A DNA stretch of 64,000 bases from assembly GCA_963721105.1 (NCBI GenBank), contig CAVRHY010000020.1:62001-126000 (forward strand). The letters are read 5' to 3'. The DNA is from Thermohalobaculum sp963721105. GTDB lineage: Bacteria > Pseudomonadota > Alphaproteobacteria > Rhodobacterales > Rhodobacteraceae. Below the pieces are notes generated by a model. The model saw only the letters and a list, made by a program, of their open reading frames with translations, made no database searches and had not been told where the DNA came from. Shown here piece by piece: positions 8,367 through 16,762 of the stretch (positions are counted from its first letter, which is position 1; every line of letters begins with the position of its first letter). A program made the position numbers and the translations under genes.

Positions 8367-10310
8367 ATGAACGACGCCAGCCACTTCGTGCGCGCTCGCC
8401 CTCTCGGGCCGCCGGAGACGCGCGAGCTGATCGAGGAGCAGGCAGAGAAGCTGTGGCAGATGCAGCGCGAGGACGGCCACATCGTCTTCGAGCTCGAGGC
8501 CGACTGCACGATCCCCGCCGAATATGTCCTGCTGCGCCATTTCCTGGGCGAGATCGACATCCAGCGCGAGGCGCGAATAGCGCGCTATCTTCGCTCGGTC
8601 CAGAACGAGGACGGCTCGTGGCCGCTGTTCCACGGCGGCGCCGGCAACATCTCGGCGACCGTCAAGGGCTACTGGGCGCTCAAGCTGATCGGAGACGACC
8701 CCGAGGTGCCGCACATGGCGCGGGCGCGCTCATGGCTGCTGGGGCAGGGCGGTGCGGCGAAGGCCAACGTCTTCACCCGCATCGCCATGGCGCTGTTCGG
8801 GCAGGTGCCCTGGCGCGCCGTGCCGACCATGCCGGTCGAGTGCATGCTGCTGCCGCGCTGGTTCCCGTTCCACATGTCCAAGATCGCCTACTGGTCGCGG
8901 ACGGTGCTGACGCCGCTGCTGGTGCTCTATGCAAAGCGCGCGCGCGCCGTGAACCCGACCGGCTTGCGGATCGACGAGCTCTTCACCGTGCCGCCCGCCG
9001 AGCAGAAGATATGGAACGTCAACCCGACCGGCAGCCGGATCGGCGAGATGTTCCTGCGCCTCGACAAGGGCCTGCGCCTGGTCGAGCCGCTGATGCCAAA
9101 GGCCAACCGCGACAGGGCGGTGCAGGCCGCCGAGAACTTCACGATCAGCCACCTGAACGGCGAGGACGGGCTCGGCGCCATCTACCCGGCGATGGCCAAC
9201 GCCGTGATGATGTTCCGCACGCTCGGCTATGCCGACGACCACCCGCACATGGTCACCGCGCGCGGCGCGATCGAGAAGCTGATGACCGAGCGCGGCGAGG
9301 ACCTCTACTACCAGCCCTGCCTGTCGCCGGTCTGGGACACCGCGCTCGCCGCCCACGCGCTGCTGGAAGCGGGCCCTCGCGAAGACCCTCGACTGGTGCG
9401 CGCGCTCGACTGGCTGGCCGACCGGCAGATCCTCGACCATGTCGGCGACTGGGCGGTGCGCCGGCCGAACCTGCGGCCCGGCGGCTGGGCCTTCCAGTAC
9501 GAGAACCCGGACTACCCCGACGTCGACGACACCGCCGTCGTGGCGCTGGCCATGCACCGCGCCGACCCCGACCGCTACGCCATGAACATCGACCGCGCCT
9601 GCGAGTGGCTGGCCGGCATGCAGTCGCGATCGGGTGGCTGGGGGGCCTTCGATCCGGAAAACGAGCACACCTACCTGAACTCGATCCCCTTCGCCGACCA
9701 CGGCGCGCTGCTCGATCCGCCGACGGTCGATGTCACCGCCCGCTGCGTCGGCTGCCTGGCCCAGGTCGACGCCGCGCGCTTCGCCGACAACATCCGCCGC
9801 GGCATCGAGTTCATCCGCCGCGAGCAGGAGCCGGACGGCAGCTGGTACGGCCGCTGGGGCGCAAACTACATCTATGGCACCTGGTCGGCGCTGGTCGCGC
9901 TCAAGGGCGCCGGCGAGGACATGTCGCAACCCTGGATCCGCCGCGCCGCGGACTGGTTGCGCGCCCGCCAGCGCGAGGACGGCGGCTGGGGCGAGGGGCT
10001 GGAGAGCTACGAGGACTGGGGCGCCGGCTTCTCGCGCGGCTCGACCCCGTCGCAGACCGCCTGGGCGGTGCTCGGCCTGATGTCCGCCGGCGAGGTCGAA
10101 TCCGAGGCCGTCGAGCGTGGCGTCCGCTGGCTGGAGGAGGCCCCGCGCGAGGACTCACGCTGGGTCGAGGACGAGTTCACCGGCACCGGGTTCCCGCGGG
10201 TCTTCTACCTGAAATACCACGGCTACGCCGCGTTCTTCCCGCTCTGGGCGCTCGGCCGCTATCGCCGCCTGATGGCGTCGAACGACCGCAGCGTCCGCTG
10301 GGGCATCTGA
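8367..10310 (+). CDS. shc: Squalene-hopene cyclase
   Basis: A 647-residue prokaryotic triterpene cyclase that folds squalene into hopene/hopanol at the cytoplasmic membrane. The catalytic DVDD of the DXDD motif lies at residues 385-388 within DYPDVDDTAVVAL. Several QW repeats are visible, for example SRSGGWGAFD, REQEPDGSWYGRWG and RQREDGGWGE. The length matches the family (630-680). The ATG follows the hpnE stop by ten bases, so the gene is in the hpnC-hpnD-hpnE-shc transcription unit. A GC-rich stem (10347-10363) lies just downstream but has no T-tract. Confidence 0.96.
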   Translation: MNDASHFVRARPLGPPETRELIEEQAEKLWQMQREDGHIVFELEADCTIPAEYVLLRHFLGEIDIQREARIARYLRSVQNEDGSWPLFHGGAGNISATVKGYWALKLIGDDPEVPHMARARSWLLGQGGAAKANVFTRIAMALFGQVPWRAVPTMPVECMLLPRWFPFHMSKIAYWSRTVLTPLLVLYAKRARAVNPTGLRIDELFTVPPAEQKIWNVNPTGSRIGEMFLRLDKGLRLVEPLMPKANRDRAVQAAENFTISHLNGEDGLGAIYPAMANAVMMFRTLGYADDHPHMVTARGAIEKLMTERGEDLYYQPCLSPVWDTALAAHALLEAGPREDPRLVRALDWLADRQILDHVGDWAVRRPNLRPGGWAFQYENPDYPDVDDTAVVALAMHRADPDRYAMNIDRACEWLAGMQSRSGGWGAFDPENEHTYLNSIPFADHGALLDPPTVDVTARCVGCLAQVDAARFADNIRRGIEFIRREQEPDGSWYGRWGANYIYGTWSALVALKGAGEDMSQPWIRRAADWLRARQREDGGWGEGLESYEDWGAGFSRGSTPSQTAWAVLGLMSAGEVESEAVERGVRWLEEAPREDSRWVEDEFTGTGFPRVFYLKYHGYAAFFPLWALGRYRRLMASNDRSVRWGI

Positions 10311-10531
10311 CGGACCGCAGCCTTGCCCGCATCACAAACCAGCTCGGGCCGGTGCCACCGGCCGGCGTCTCTGCCCCCGTGGCGTGCCGTGGAAGGCGCA
10401 GCGGTGCAGCGCCGCGCCGCGCGTTACCGCAGAGACCCGCGGCATCTCTCGCCGATCCCCTCCGCAGTGCGTTCCCCCCGCCGCGTCGGAGCCGGGGCAG
10501 GGACGTGGACGGCGGCCATGCGCGCCGCTCC

Positions 10532-11311
10532 ATGACTGCGATCCTCGGCATCGTCTGCGGCATGCAGGCCGAGTCGCGCGCCCTCGGCCGGTGGCTCGAC
10601 GACGCACGCCTCGCCGTCGCCATTACCGCCGGCCGGCCCGATCGCGCCGAGGCGGAGGCGCGCCGGCTGGCCGCGGAGGGCGTGCGTGCCCTGCTCTCCT
10701 GGGGGATCGCCGGAGGCCTCGACGCGGCTGTCGGGAGCGGCACGCTCGTCGTCCCGGATGGCGTCATCCACCCCGGCGGGCAGCCGCAGGCCTTCGATCC
10801 GGCGCTCGTCGCCGCCTGCCGGCAGGCCATGTCGGGGGCGAGCCCGGACAGCGACGCCGGGGCGGGCGAGGGCGGGAGCTACGCGGGGCAGGGGGCCCGT
10901 CGCGGGCTCGCCGGCACGCTGCTCATCGCTGGCTCGGAAAGCGTGCTGATGACGGTGGCGGCCAAGGCGGCGCTCCGCCGACGCACCAATGCCGTCGCCG
11001 TCGACATGGAATCGCACCGGGTCGCCGCCGTCGCGCGCGCGGGGGGCGCAAAGCTGCCCTGCCTCGCCATCCGCGCCGTCTCGGACCCGGCCGGCCGCCG
11101 CTTGCCGGCGCTGGCCGCGCACGCGCTCGGACCGGATGGCACGCCGCGCCTGGGCGCCGTGCTCCGCGGCCTTGCGCGCCGCCCCTGGGACCTGCCGGCT
11201 CTGCTCGCCGCCGGCCGCGACAGCCGCGCGGCGCTGACGGCGCTCTCGGCCGCCGCCGACGCGGCGATCCCGGCGCTGCTCGCGGCGCTGGGCGACGCGC
11301 TGCCGCGCTGA
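10532..11311 (+). CDS. hpnG: Hopanoid-associated phosphorylase HpnG
   Basis: A 259-residue member of the nucleoside phosphorylase fold. HpnG removes adenine from adenosylhopane during synthesis of extended (C35) hopanoids. The N-terminus GIVCGMQAESRALGRW, the SWGIAGGLDAAVGSGTLVVP segment and the purine-site AVDMESHRVA are family features. The gene lies 221 bp after shc in the same direction. The partner that makes adenosylhopane, radical-SAM HpnH, is not in the window. The C-terminal Ala/Leu-rich region is less conserved. The gap upstream of the start contains no recognisable gene. Confidence 0.82.
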   Translation: MTAILGIVCGMQAESRALGRWLDDARLAVAITAGRPDRAEAEARRLAAEGVRALLSWGIAGGLDAAVGSGTLVVPDGVIHPGGQPQAFDPALVAACRQAMSGASPDSDAGAGEGGSYAGQGARRGLAGTLLIAGSESVLMTVAAKAALRRRTNAVAVDMESHRVAAVARAGGAKLPCLAIRAVSDPAGRRLPALAAHALGPDGTPRLGAVLRGLARRPWDLPALLAAGRDSRAALTALSAAADAAIPALLAALGDALPR

Positions 11312-11315
11312 GCCG

Positions 11316-11337
11316 GCAGCCGGCAGCGACCGGCTGC
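11316..11337 (+). terminator. Stem-loop after hpnG
   Basis: A perfect 8-bp stem (gcagccgg / ccggctgc) with a six-base loop starts 5 bp after the hpnG stop codon. It lacks a U-rich tail, so it is only a candidate terminator or mRNA 3'-end stabiliser for the hopanoid operon. Confidence 0.4.
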
Positions 11338-11442
11338 AACCCTTCGGCGTCTGGGCGGTTCACCTGTGCCAAGGTGCCCTCGCGAAAGCGTCCGCGATCT
11401 CCGCCCCATAAGGCCGCGCCCCTCGGGGCGGAAGGATGAACC

Positions 11443-12385
11443 ATGACCCGACCCGCTCGACTGCCTCGTCATCGGCGGCGGCCCGGCCGGCCTGACGGCC
11501 GCGGTCTACCTCGCCCGCTTTCGCCGGCGCGCCCTGCTGGTCGACGCCGGCGCCAGCCGCGCGGCCTGGATCCCGCTGAGCCACAATCTGCCCGGCTATC
11601 CCGATGGCATCCCCGGCCCCGAGCTGCTGGAGCGTCAGCGCCGGCAGGCCCGACGTTATGGCGTCGAGACGACCGCCGGCACGGTCGGGCGCCTGATCCG
11701 CACCGACGAGGGCTTCCAGGCCGAGCTTCGCCCGGGGGACGGCACGGCCGGCACGATCATCGCGCGCACCGTGCTACTGTGCACCGGCGCGCTCGACATC
11801 GAGCCCGAGCTGCCTGATGTCGCCGATGCCATCGCCCGCGGGTTGGTGCGCCATTGTCCCGTCTGCGACGGGTTCGAGGTGATCGGCCAGCGCATCGGCG
11901 TCATCGGCAACAGCGAGCACGCCATCGGCGAGGCGATCTTCCTGCGCACCTACTCGGACGACGTCACGCTGCTCACCCTCGGCCGTCCTGTCGCGGACGG
12001 GTGCGAATGGGGCCAGCGGCTCCGCGATGCGGGCATCCGCGTCGTAGAGGCGCCGGTGACCGGGGTTACGATCGAGGACGGACGGATCGCCGCGCTCTGC
12101 CCGCAGGGCGGCGGGCCCGAGAGGTTCGACACGCTCTACTCGGCGCTCGGCTGCAACGTGCGCTCGGACCTCGCGACGGCGCACGGCGCCCGCCATGACG
12201 AGAGCGGCTCGCTCTACGTCGACGAGCACCAGCGCACGTCCGTTCCCGGTCTCTGGGCGGCGGGCGACGTGGTCTGCGCCCTCAACCAGATCGGCGTCGC
12301 CTACGGCCATGCGGCAATCGCCGCGACCGACATCCACCGCCAGCTGCCGACCTGCCGGGCAGGCAGCGCCGACCGACGCCGCTGA
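11443..12385 (+). CDS. Thioredoxin-reductase-like NAD(P)/FAD-dependent oxidoreductase (frameshift at codon 3)
   Basis: A protein of about 313 residues of the class II pyridine nucleotide-disulfide oxidoreductase family. The FAD-binding motif LVIGGGPAGLTAAVYLARF, the redox dithiol HCPVCDGFEVIG, the NAD-binding stretch IGVIGNSEHAIGEAI and the C-terminal GLWAAGDVVCALNQIGVAYG occur in canonical order. The dithiol is CPVC instead of the CATC of standard thioredoxin reductase, and no thioredoxin gene lies nearby, so the substrate is unknown. The ATG at 11443 (after GAAGGATGAACC) is out of frame with the body by one base in a C-run at 11447-11449. Deleting it gives MTDPLDCLVIGGG. Confidence 0.8.
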
Positions 12386-12459
12386 GCGTCAGCCCGGCGG
12401 CGCTCCCCGTCGATGCCGCTCAGCCATGGCCCCGAGGCGCAGGGTGGCCGACGCGACGG

Positions 12460-12768
12460 TCAGGCCGCGCCGGGGGGAGGCTCGGGCAGCGTCACGCCGC
12501 GGTCGACCGGCTCGACGGCGCCCAGCGTGTTGCGCTTCTCATCCGTCCAGGCGGCGATCATCACCAGCCGCGGCTCGCCCTCGGGCAACTCGACCTCGGG
12601 CGGCACCTCGGCCGGGTCGACAAAGACTGACAGCCCGCTCTGGTCCAGGAAGAAGGTGTGCTCGCCAAAGGCCTGCTTCAGCTGGTCCATCACAGGATGA
12701 TCCTCGGGCACGGGCGTCGCGCCCAGGGAATCCTGCGTGGCTGCGATCTGCACGTTCGACAGTTTCAT
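12460..12768 (-). CDS. Conserved hypothetical protein, 102 residues
   Basis: A small acidic protein without membrane segments that begins MKLSNVQIAATQDSLGATPV. Amino acid composition is balanced (VMIAAWTDEKRNTLGAVEPV, FFLDQSGLSVFVD), unlike the Arg/Pro-rich shadow frames around it, and third-position GC is high; I therefore take it as real. I do not recognise a domain. It is convergent with the upstream flavoprotein gene and stands alone. The 311 bp on its 5' side (12769-13079), up to phnE, show no gene. Confidence 0.6.
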   Translation of the reverse strand: MKLSNVQIAATQDSLGATPVPEDHPVMDQLKQAFGEHTFFLDQSGLSVFVDPAEVPPEVELPEGEPRLVMIAAWTDEKRNTLGAVEPVDRGVTLPEPPPGAA

Positions 12769-13079
12769 GAGCTTGCTCGTTCGTTTCGGGTTCGGACCGC
12801 CTGCCGCCGGAATTCGTCTGGCAGTCCATCTTCACGTGAACGACGACTCCCGCAGACTCCCATTCCCGCCAGCCGCCCGCAACCCCTGCGGCCGGCTTTT
12901 TTGCGCTGCAGCCGACCGTCGCCGCGCGCCCGGGCGGCGCGGGGCCGGCTTCAGCGAACGCTGGCGAGACGACACCTCGTCAAAGCGCGCGGGTGCCTGC
13001 CGGACGTGCCGCCGTCGCTCGCCCAAGGGGGGGGCCGAGAGATTGGGGGCACGGACGCGGGGAATCTGCGGCGGCCGGC

Positions 13080-13898
13080 TCAGATTATGGCGCCGCGCAC
13101 CTTGGCCGAGATCCATTCGCTGACGATCACGGCGCCGAAGATGACCAGCAGGATCAGGCTGACCTGCGGCCAGGCCAGCGTGTTCAGCGAGGCCTGCAGC
13201 TGCAGGCCGATCCCGCCCGCGCCGACCAGCCCCAGCACGGTCGATTCGCGGATGTTGATGTCCCAGCGGAACACGGTGATGCCGGCGAAGGCGGGCATGA
13301 TCTGCGGTACGATGCCATAGGCCATGACTTGCCAGCGGCTGGCGCCCGTCGCCGTCACCGCCTCGACCTGGCTGCGGTCGATCTCCTCGATCGCCTCGTA
13401 GAGCAGCTTGGCGCAGAAGCCGACCGAGCGGATGGCGATGGCCATGATCCCGGCGAACACGCCCGGCCCGATGATCGCGATCAGCAGCAGCGCCCAGATC
13501 AGCGAGTTGATCGACCGCGACGAGACGATCACCAGCAGCGCCACCGGCCGGATGAAGGTCGTGCTCGGCGTCGTGTTCCGCGCCGCCAGGAATGCCACCG
13601 GCACCGCGGCGAATAGCGCCAGCAGCGTGCCGATGGTGGCGATGTTCAGCGTGTCCCAGAGCGGCACCCACAGCTTGTCGATATAGGACCAGCGCGGCGG
13701 CACGGCGCGGCCGAGGATGTCGCCCGCGATGGACGGCGCGTCCATCACGAAGAACCACGTCGTCGCGCCCGAGATCTGCGCCCAGCACCACAGGAACAGC
13801 GCCACCGCCGCCAGCCAGGCGGCGAAGCGGATCAGCGTGCCGCGCCGGTCGCGCAGGCGCCAGGCCTGGCCGCCGCCGGGAAGAGTCGAGACCGGCAC
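13080..13898 (-). CDS. phnE: Phosphonate-type ABC transporter permease PhnE (second copy)
   Basis: A 272-residue inner-membrane permease with about six transmembrane segments (for example WLAAVALFLWCWAQ and PVALLVIVSSRSINSLIWAL). The binding-protein-dependent transport loop EAVTATGASRWQVMAYGIVP is the site contacted by the ATPase. RESTVLGLVGAGGIGLQL is typical of PhnE. The GTG start follows the upstream phnE stop by a single base. It is the last gene of phnD-phnC-phnE-phnE. Two permeases with one ATPase is a known arrangement for phosphonate/phosphite importers. Confidence 0.85.
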   Translation of the reverse strand: MPVSTLPGGGQAWRLRDRRGTLIRFAAWLAAVALFLWCWAQISGATTWFFVMDAPSIAGDILGRAVPPRWSYIDKLWVPLWDTLNIATIGTLLALFAAVPVAFLAARNTTPSTTFIRPVALLVIVSSRSINSLIWALLLIAIIGPGVFAGIMAIAIRSVGFCAKLLYEAIEEIDRSQVEAVTATGASRWQVMAYGIVPQIMPAFAGITVFRWDINIRESTVLGLVGAGGIGLQLQASLNTLAWPQVSLILLVIFGAVIVSEWISAKVRGAII

Positions 13899-14737
13899 CT
13901 ATTGCACCCGCGCGCGGATCAGGCCCGAGATGTATTCCAGGACCATGACCGTTCCGATGATGATCAGGATGATCGCCGCCGCCGTGTCGAACTCGTAGCG
14001 GTCGAAGGCGGTGTTCAGCGTCGCCCCGATGCCGCCGGCGCCGACCAGCCCCAGGATGGCCGAACTCGCGAAAGTTGATGTCCAGCCGGTACATCGACAG
14101 GCCGATCAGCCGCGGCATCACCTGCGGCTGCACGCCGTAGTTGATCCACTGCAGCCAGCCGGCACCGGTCGCGCGCACCGCCTCGGCCTGCACGCGGTCC
14201 ATCGATTCGATGTCCTCGGCCATCAGCTTCGACAGGAACCCGATGGTCGCGAAGCTGAGCGTCAGGAAGCCGGCGAACGGCCCGAAGCCGAAGATCGCCA
14301 CCAGCAGGATGGCGACGATGATCTCGTGCAGCGCCCGGCTGACGGCGACGATGGTGCGGCAGAGCAGATAGACGGGCAGGGGGGCGATGTTGCGCGCGGC
14401 GCCGAGGCCGATCGGGAATGGAGATGGCGATGCCGACGACGGTCGCCGCGACCGTCATGATCGCGCTCTCCAGCATCCCCTCCCAGATCGCGTCGGCCCG
14501 CGTGAGGAAATCCGGGCTCGTGAACGCGGCAATGAAGGCGACGCCGCGCTCCAGCCCCTCGTAGACGCGGCCCCAGTCGACCTCGATCGACCAGAAGGCC
14601 AGCGCCAGGTAGACGATGGCGCCGGCCAGACAGCCCGCGGCGCAGCCATGCCGTCGCGGATCAGCGGCGGCTTGCGCCAGGGGCGGCCAAGCAGCGCCTC
14701 GAGCTCGGTGCCGTGGAGGGCTTCGCGCGGTTGTCAC
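13899..14737 (-). CDS. phnE: Phosphonate-type ABC transporter permease PhnE (first copy, several apparent frameshifts)
   Basis: Piecing together frames gives a 277-residue PhnE: REALHGTELEALLGRPWRK, then GAIVYLALAFWSIEVDWGRV, a TM-rich middle, FGFGPFAGFLTLSFATIGF, the ATPase loop EAVRATGAGWLQWINYGVQP, and a C-terminus ending LIRARVQ. Four breaks are needed: near 14728, 14638, 14415 (extra base in ggg) and 14063 (extra base in gaac). At least three are repaired by deleting one base. Start GTG overlaps the phnC stop (GTGA). Four independent hits in a gene flanked by intact partners suggest sequence error rather than decay. Confidence 0.75.
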
Positions 14738-15513
14738 GCAGCGGCCTCCTCGTCGGCCTTCGTGGTCGTCTGCCAGTCCTCCTCGCCGTAGATCGTCGTC
14801 AGCACCTCGGGGCTCAGCGCCTCGGGCGGGCCGTCGAACTCGATGCGCCCGGCGCGCAGGCCGATGACGCGCTGCACGAACATCTGCGCCAGCGCCACGT
14901 CGTGGATGTTGATGATCGCCGCCAGCCCGCGCTCGGCGCAAAGCTCGCGCACCAGCCGCATGATCTGGCGCGAGGTCTTGGGGTCGAGCGAGGCCGTCGG
15001 CTCGTCGACCAGCAGAAGCGCCGGGTTCTGGATCAGCGCCCGGCAGATGCCGACCCGCTGGCGCTGGCCGCCGGACAGCTCGTCGGCCCGCTTGTCGGCC
15101 ATCGCCACCAGCCCGACCCGGTCGAGCAGGCGGAACGCCTCGTCGACGTCGGACTGCGGATAGCGCCGCGCAAAGCTGCGCCAGAAGCCGACATAGCCGA
15201 GCCGCCCGGACAGCACGTTCTCCATGACCGTCAGCCGCTCGACCAGCGCGTATTCCTGGAAGATCATCCCCATGCGCCGCCGCGCGCGGCGCAGCGCCGT
15301 GGCGCCGAGGCCCGTGATGTCGATATCGTCAAGCAGCACGCGGCCCGAGGTCGGCTCGACCAGCCGGTTGACGCAGCGGATCAGCGTCGACTTGCCGGCG
15401 CCCGACGGTCCGATCAGCGCCAGGATCTGGCCGTCCGGCACCTCGAGGTCGACGGCGTCCAGCGCCCGGTCGCCGGTGCGGTAGGTCTTGGTCAGCTTGT
15501 CGAGACGCAGCAT
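14734..15513 (-). CDS. phnC: Phosphonate-type ABC transporter ATP-binding protein PhnC
   Basis: A 259-residue ABC ATPase. Walker A is GPSGAGKST (about residues 36-44), the signature is ELSGGQRQRVGICRAL, Walker B is ALLLVDEP followed by TASLDPKTS, and the switch His is in NIHDVALAQ. FQEYALVERLTVMENVLSG matches the PhnC Q-loop region. It energises import through the two downstream PhnE permeases with PhnD as binding protein. The start lies 75 bp after phnD and the stop overlaps phnE. Substrate class (phosphonate, phosphite or related) cannot be fixed from sequence; no C-P lyase genes are in the window. Confidence 0.9.
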   Translation of the reverse strand: MLRLDKLTKTYRTGDRALDAVDLEVPDGQILALIGPSGAGKSTLIRCVNRLVEPTSGRVLLDDIDITGLGATALRRARRRMGMIFQEYALVERLTVMENVLSGRLGYVGFWRSFARRYPQSDVDEAFRLLDRVGLVAMADKRADELSGGQRQRVGICRALIQNPALLLVDEPTASLDPKTSRQIMRLVRELCAERGLAAIINIHDVALAQMFVQRVIGLRAGRIEFDGPPEALSPEVLTTIYGEEDWQTTTKADEEAAA

Positions 15514-15588
15514 GTCACTCCTCCCGGAGGCCGGCCGGCATGAAGCGGGCGCGGGCTGCCCGCCCGCGCCCGCCCGCAGCGCCGGAGG

Positions 15589-16567
15589 TCACTCGCAGGC
15601 GTAGCTGACGTCGTTCGCCGCGTCGATCTTGCGGATCACCGACCAGTCGTCCTTGTAGCTCGATCGGGATGAACTTGTGCTCGCCCGACTTCTTGAACTC
15701 CTCCTCCAGCGAGGTCCCCTCCCAGGGGAAGGTGAAGAAGGCGTCCTTGATCTTCTCCTGAAGCTCGGGCTTCAGGTTGTAGACGGTGCCGAAGCCGGTC
15801 GTCGGGAAGGTCTGCGACTTGTAGATCGAGACGACCTGGTCGGGCTTGATGACGTCGCGCTCGATCATGCGCTGCATCACCGAGTTGGCGATCGAGGCGG
15901 CCGGGTAGTCGTGGTTGGCGACGCCCAGGATCGAGTTGTCGTGCTTGCCCGAGAACACCGGCTCGAAGTCCTTGTCGGCGACCATCCCGTAATCCGCCTT
16001 CAGGATCGCCGAGGGCGCCTTGAAGCCCGAGTTCGAGGTCGGCGAGGTGAAGGCGAGCTGCTTGCCCTTGATGTCCTCGACCTTCTCGATGCCCGAGCCG
16101 GGATAGGTGATGATCTCCATCTCGTAGCCGAAATCGCCGTCATCCGAGGCCATGATCGTGAAGGGGCGGAAGCCCGCGCAGTTTACCGCCAGCGGGTTCG
16201 ACCCGGTGTTGAAGCCGGCGATGTGCAGCCGCCCCGAGCGCATCGCCTCGATCTCCGCCGCGTTCGACTGGACGGGGAAGAACTGGACCTTCTTGCCGGT
16301 CTTCTCCTCGAGATAGGGCAGGAAGTCCGACCAGGCCTTCTTGTAGACCGCCGGGTCCTCGACGGGCGTGTAGGCGAAGATCAGCGTGTCCGGGTCGACC
16401 CACTTGCTCTCGTCCGTCGGCACGTCGGCCAGCATGTCGCCGTCGGTGTCGCAGTAGCGCGCGTCGAGATCGCCATGCTCGCAGTCCTGGGCCATGGCCG
16501 GCGCGCCGGCAAAGGTCATGCCCGCCCCGACCACGCAGGCGGCGGCGAGGGTTCTGGTGAAATGCAT
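15589..16567 (-). CDS. phnD: Phosphonate-type ABC transporter periplasmic binding protein PhnD (one apparent frameshift)
   Basis: A PhnD-family periplasmic protein of about 325 residues. A signal peptide (MHFTRTLAAACVVGAGMTFA, cleavage after PAMA) is followed by mature DCEHGDLDARYCDTDGDM. The TLIFAYTPVEDPAVYKKAW and ITYPGSGIEKVEDIKGKQLA stretches and the SGFKAPSAIL region form the anion-binding cleft in the family. Near 15662 one extra base shifts the frame. Corrected, the end reads SYKDDWSVIRKID and finishes SYACE. CCGGGAGG stands seven bases before the ATG. Cysteines near both ends suggest a disulfide. An inverted repeat just upstream is a plausible operator. Confidence 0.85.
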
Positions 16568-16596
16568 CGTATCCTCCCGGTTGTTGTCTTCTGCCG

Positions 16597-16621
16597 TCAC
16601 GGTAGAGTCACATGACCGTGA
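16597..16621. promoter_or_regulatory. Candidate operator upstream of phnD
   Basis: A perfect 7-bp inverted repeat, TCACGGT and ACCGTGA, is separated by 11 bases and lies 30-54 bp upstream of the phnD ATG. The spacer contains a second, imperfect dyad (gtcacatgac). The size and location fit a dimeric repressor or activator site. No regulator gene is adjacent, so the cognate protein is unknown. Confidence 0.45.
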
Positions 16622-16658
16622 TTGGCAATCGTCTTCGCCGCCGTCGCCAAACGAACGA

Positions 16659-16679
16659 AGCCCCGGCCTGGCCGGGGCT
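16659..16679 (-). terminator. Intrinsic-type terminator downstream of the panB-like gene
   Basis: An 8-bp GC stem (agccccgg / ccggggct) with a five-base loop; on the minus strand it is followed by TTCGTTCGTTT. It lies about 85 bp past the PanB-like stop codon and between that gene and the phnD promoter region. Confidence 0.55.
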
Positions 16680-16762
16680 GCACCGGGCTGCGCGTCGACC
16701 TGCGGGAATCCGGCTCTCCGCCGTGGCGCAGCCTGGCCGGAATCACGGAAAGGGTGGGGTTC

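Noticed and set aside
7102..8370. Reading hpnE as a pseudogene
   Set aside because: A single extra base is the only defect, both halves match HpnE fully, and the operon partners are intact. The same defect type recurs in essential genes of the window.
12832..14301. Long minus-strand open frame covering both phnE genes
   Set aside because: Its translation is Arg/Gly/His-rich and carries only a short real piece of the first PhnE. The true genes are in other frames.
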